Source: an uncultured Verrucomicrobium sp.
GTDB taxonomy: Bacteria > Verrucomicrobiota > Verrucomicrobiia > Methylacidiphilales > GAS474
Length of the DNA stretch: 6,272 bases
Assembly (NCBI GenBank): GCA_903889845.1
Contig: CAISZB010000592.1
Span: 1-6,272 of the forward strand
Direction: 5' to 3'
Both the position numbers and the translations under genes were made by a program. The notes beneath the pieces are model-generated. The model was not told where the DNA came from and did no database searches. It saw nothing but the letters and a program-made list of their open reading frames with translations. Positions 5,416 through 6,272 of the stretch are shown piece after piece (position 1 is the stretch's first letter; each line of letters opens with the position of its first letter).

Positions 5416-6063
5416 ATGAGCGAAATCACCTCCGACCTCGTCAAGAAGCTCCGCGACGCCACCAACGCGGGCATGATGGACTGCAAGAAGGCCCTCGTCG
5501 AAACGAAGGGCGACCTGGCCGCCGCCGAAACGTGGCTCCGCAAGAAAGGCATCTCCTCCGCCTCGAAGAAGGCCTCCCGCGACGCCAACGAAGGCGTCAT
5601 CGCCTCCTACATCCACGCCGGCGACAAAGTCGGCGTCCTCATCGAGCTCAACTGCGAGACCGACTTCGTCGCCCGCACCGACAGCTTCAAGGGCCTGGTG
5701 AAGGACATCAGCCTCCAGATCGCCGCCGCCAGCCCCCGCTTCGTCCGCCGCGAGGAAGTCCCCGCCGCCGAGGTCGAGAAGGAGAAGGAGATCGTCACCG
5801 CCCAGATCAAGAACAAGCCCCCGCAGGTCGTCGAGAAGATCGTCACCGGCCGCCTCGACAAGTTCTTCGGCACCGTCTGCCTCCTGGAGCAGGCCTTCAT
5901 CAAGGACGACAAGATGACCATCAAGGACCTCATCGCCTCGAAGATCGCCGAACTGGGGGAGAACATCGTCCTCCGCCGCTTCGTCCGCTTCCAGCTCGGC
6001 GAAAGCCTGACCCCGCTGGCGAGCGAGCCCGAGGCGCCCGCCGCCGAAGAGGTCGCCGCGTAA
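5416..6063 (+). CDS. tsf: Translation elongation factor Ts
   Basis: A 215-residue guanine-nucleotide exchange factor that reloads EF-Tu with GTP. The N-terminal UBA-like domain (residues 5-45) reads LVKKLRDATNAGMMDCKKAL, followed by the basic linker KKASRDANEGVIASYIH. The exchange motif TDFVAR is at 82-87, equivalent to the Asp-Phe pair of the E. coli protein that disrupts the Mg site of EF-Tu. The C-terminal core includes VVEKIVTGRLDKFF and CLLEQAFIKDDKMTIKDLI. The protein is of the short type, with one core subdomain as in Thermus, rather than the roughly 280-residue E. coli type. It ends in an Ala/Glu/Pro-rich tail. The ATG is preceded by C-rich sequence with no purine-rich Shine-Dalgarno element, so initiation is likely SD-independent. 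A strong terminator follows. Confidence 0.97.
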   Translation: MSEITSDLVKKLRDATNAGMMDCKKALVETKGDLAAAETWLRKKGISSASKKASRDANEGVIASYIHAGDKVGVLIELNCETDFVARTDSFKGLVKDISLQIAAASPRFVRREEVPAAEVEKEKEIVTAQIKNKPPQVVEKIVTGRLDKFFGTVCLLEQAFIKDDKMTIKDLIASKIAELGENIVLRRFVRFQLGESLTPLASEPEAPAAEEVAA

Positions 6064-6080
6064 AGCGATTTCGCTAAAGC

Positions 6081-6119
6081 AAAAAAGCCGATCTCCCGCG
6101 AGGGGGGCCGGCTTTTTTT
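6081..6119 (+). terminator. Intrinsic terminator of tsf
   Basis: AAAAAAGCCG (6081-6090) pairs with CGGCTTTTTT (6109-6118). Pairing resumes inside (CTCCC with GGGGG) around a GCGA tetraloop at 6098-6101, and a run of seven T residues closes the structure. The A-run opposite the T-run means it could also act on leftward transcription. A small palindrome (AGCGATTTCGCT, 6064-6075) sits directly after the stop codon. Confidence 0.93.
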
Positions 6120-6141
6120 GTGACGCGGGGGATTAATGGGA

Positions 6142-6201
6142 CGCGACTGCCTACGCGATAGCGCAAAGTGCCCGAAAGGGAAACTGGTTAGCAGGGCCGG
6201 G
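6142..6201. repeat. Intergenic repeat, copy B (uninterrupted)
   Basis: This is the empty-site version of the repeat at 226-329. It has the same CGCGACTGC start, the same CGATAGCGCAAAG motif, a CCC-GAAA-GGG stem-loop (6171-6180), and GGTTA joined directly to GCAGGGCCGGG with no palindrome. It begins about 22 bases after the tsf terminator, so it lies outside that transcription unit. Similarity to copy A may extend in patches on both sides: CAATCGCTT recurs at 335-343 and 6238-6246. Confidence 0.6.
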
Positions 6202-6272
6202 AGGCAACAAATAGGTAATGCCCTTCGGGGCTGGGTACAATCGCTTCGCTTCCCTGTACAGCTGGAGGCCAC
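6202..6272. other. Structured non-coding continuation of repeat copy B to the window edge
   Basis: No coding frame is supported here. GCCC-TTCG-GGGC (6220-6231) is a hairpin with a UUCG-type tetraloop, and GTACA/TGTAC (6235-6239 with 6255-6259) can pair across CGCTTCGCTTCCC. Together with the GATA and GAAA loops of copy B, this gives a run of small stem-loops typical of a structured RNA or a folded mobile repeat. It probably continues beyond the window. No known RNA was recognised. Confidence 0.35.

Noticed and set aside
6142..6272. Known riboswitch or housekeeping RNA (cyclic-di-GMP, cobalamin, SRP, RNase P)
   Set aside because: Short similarities such as GCGCAAAG were seen, but the conserved cores of these RNAs are absent and the second copy lies in an unrelated context.
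1..6272. CRISPR arrays, tRNA or rRNA genes, full-length insertion sequences, prophage genes
   Set aside because: No spaced direct repeats, cloverleaf or rRNA-like sequence, transposase or phage protein could be seen on either strand.

Overview
The window is GC-rich, with third codon positions almost always G or C. It carries the ribosomal protein S2 / elongation factor Ts pair (rpsB-tsf), a stand-alone SWIB-domain protein and several poorly characterised genes. The short EF-Ts, the small free-standing SWIB protein (familiar from chlamydiae and relatives) and the general look of S2 suggest the PVC group, most likely a high-GC member of Verrucomicrobiota. This is an inference from protein flavour, not a phylogenetic result. 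Shine-Dalgarno signals are uneven: one gene has a strong one, tsf has none, and that of rpsB sits almost against the start codon.

Layout. Positions 2-190 are the Pro/Gln-rich tail of a gene entering from the left. Positions 191-396 are non-coding. They hold one copy of an intergenic repeat (copy A), a 41-bp palindrome that appears to have inserted into that repeat at a TA dinucleotide, and a hairpin that ends the leftward SWIB gene (397-672, minus). Three closely packed rightward genes follow. They are a small putative secreted peptide (872-1030), an ATP-grasp protein with an altered metal-binding motif (1051-2187), and a protein with an M23/LytM-like domain that has lost its zinc ligands (2175-3335), the last overlapping its predecessor by 13 nt. 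A convergent gene (3348-4172, minus) encodes a secreted protein with a double-psi beta-barrel-like motif. A 393-bp divergent intergenic region carries one promoter candidate in each direction and a long, hairpin-rich leader for rpsB (4566-5318). A terminator-like hairpin separates rpsB from tsf (5416-6063). tsf ends at a textbook intrinsic terminator, followed by a second copy (copy B) of the intergenic repeat that runs toward the window edge.

How the genes fit together. rpsB and tsf are a conserved translation locus. The hairpin between them could set a different expression level for each. The 872-3335 block looks like one co-transcribed unit. Two of its products descend from enzyme families but lack residues those families normally need for catalysis, so the block may be a binding or regulatory module rather than a catalytic pathway. 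This is the part of the window least explained by known systems. The second point of note is the repeat pair: comparing the copies gives an empty-site/filled-site view of a very short palindromic insertion.
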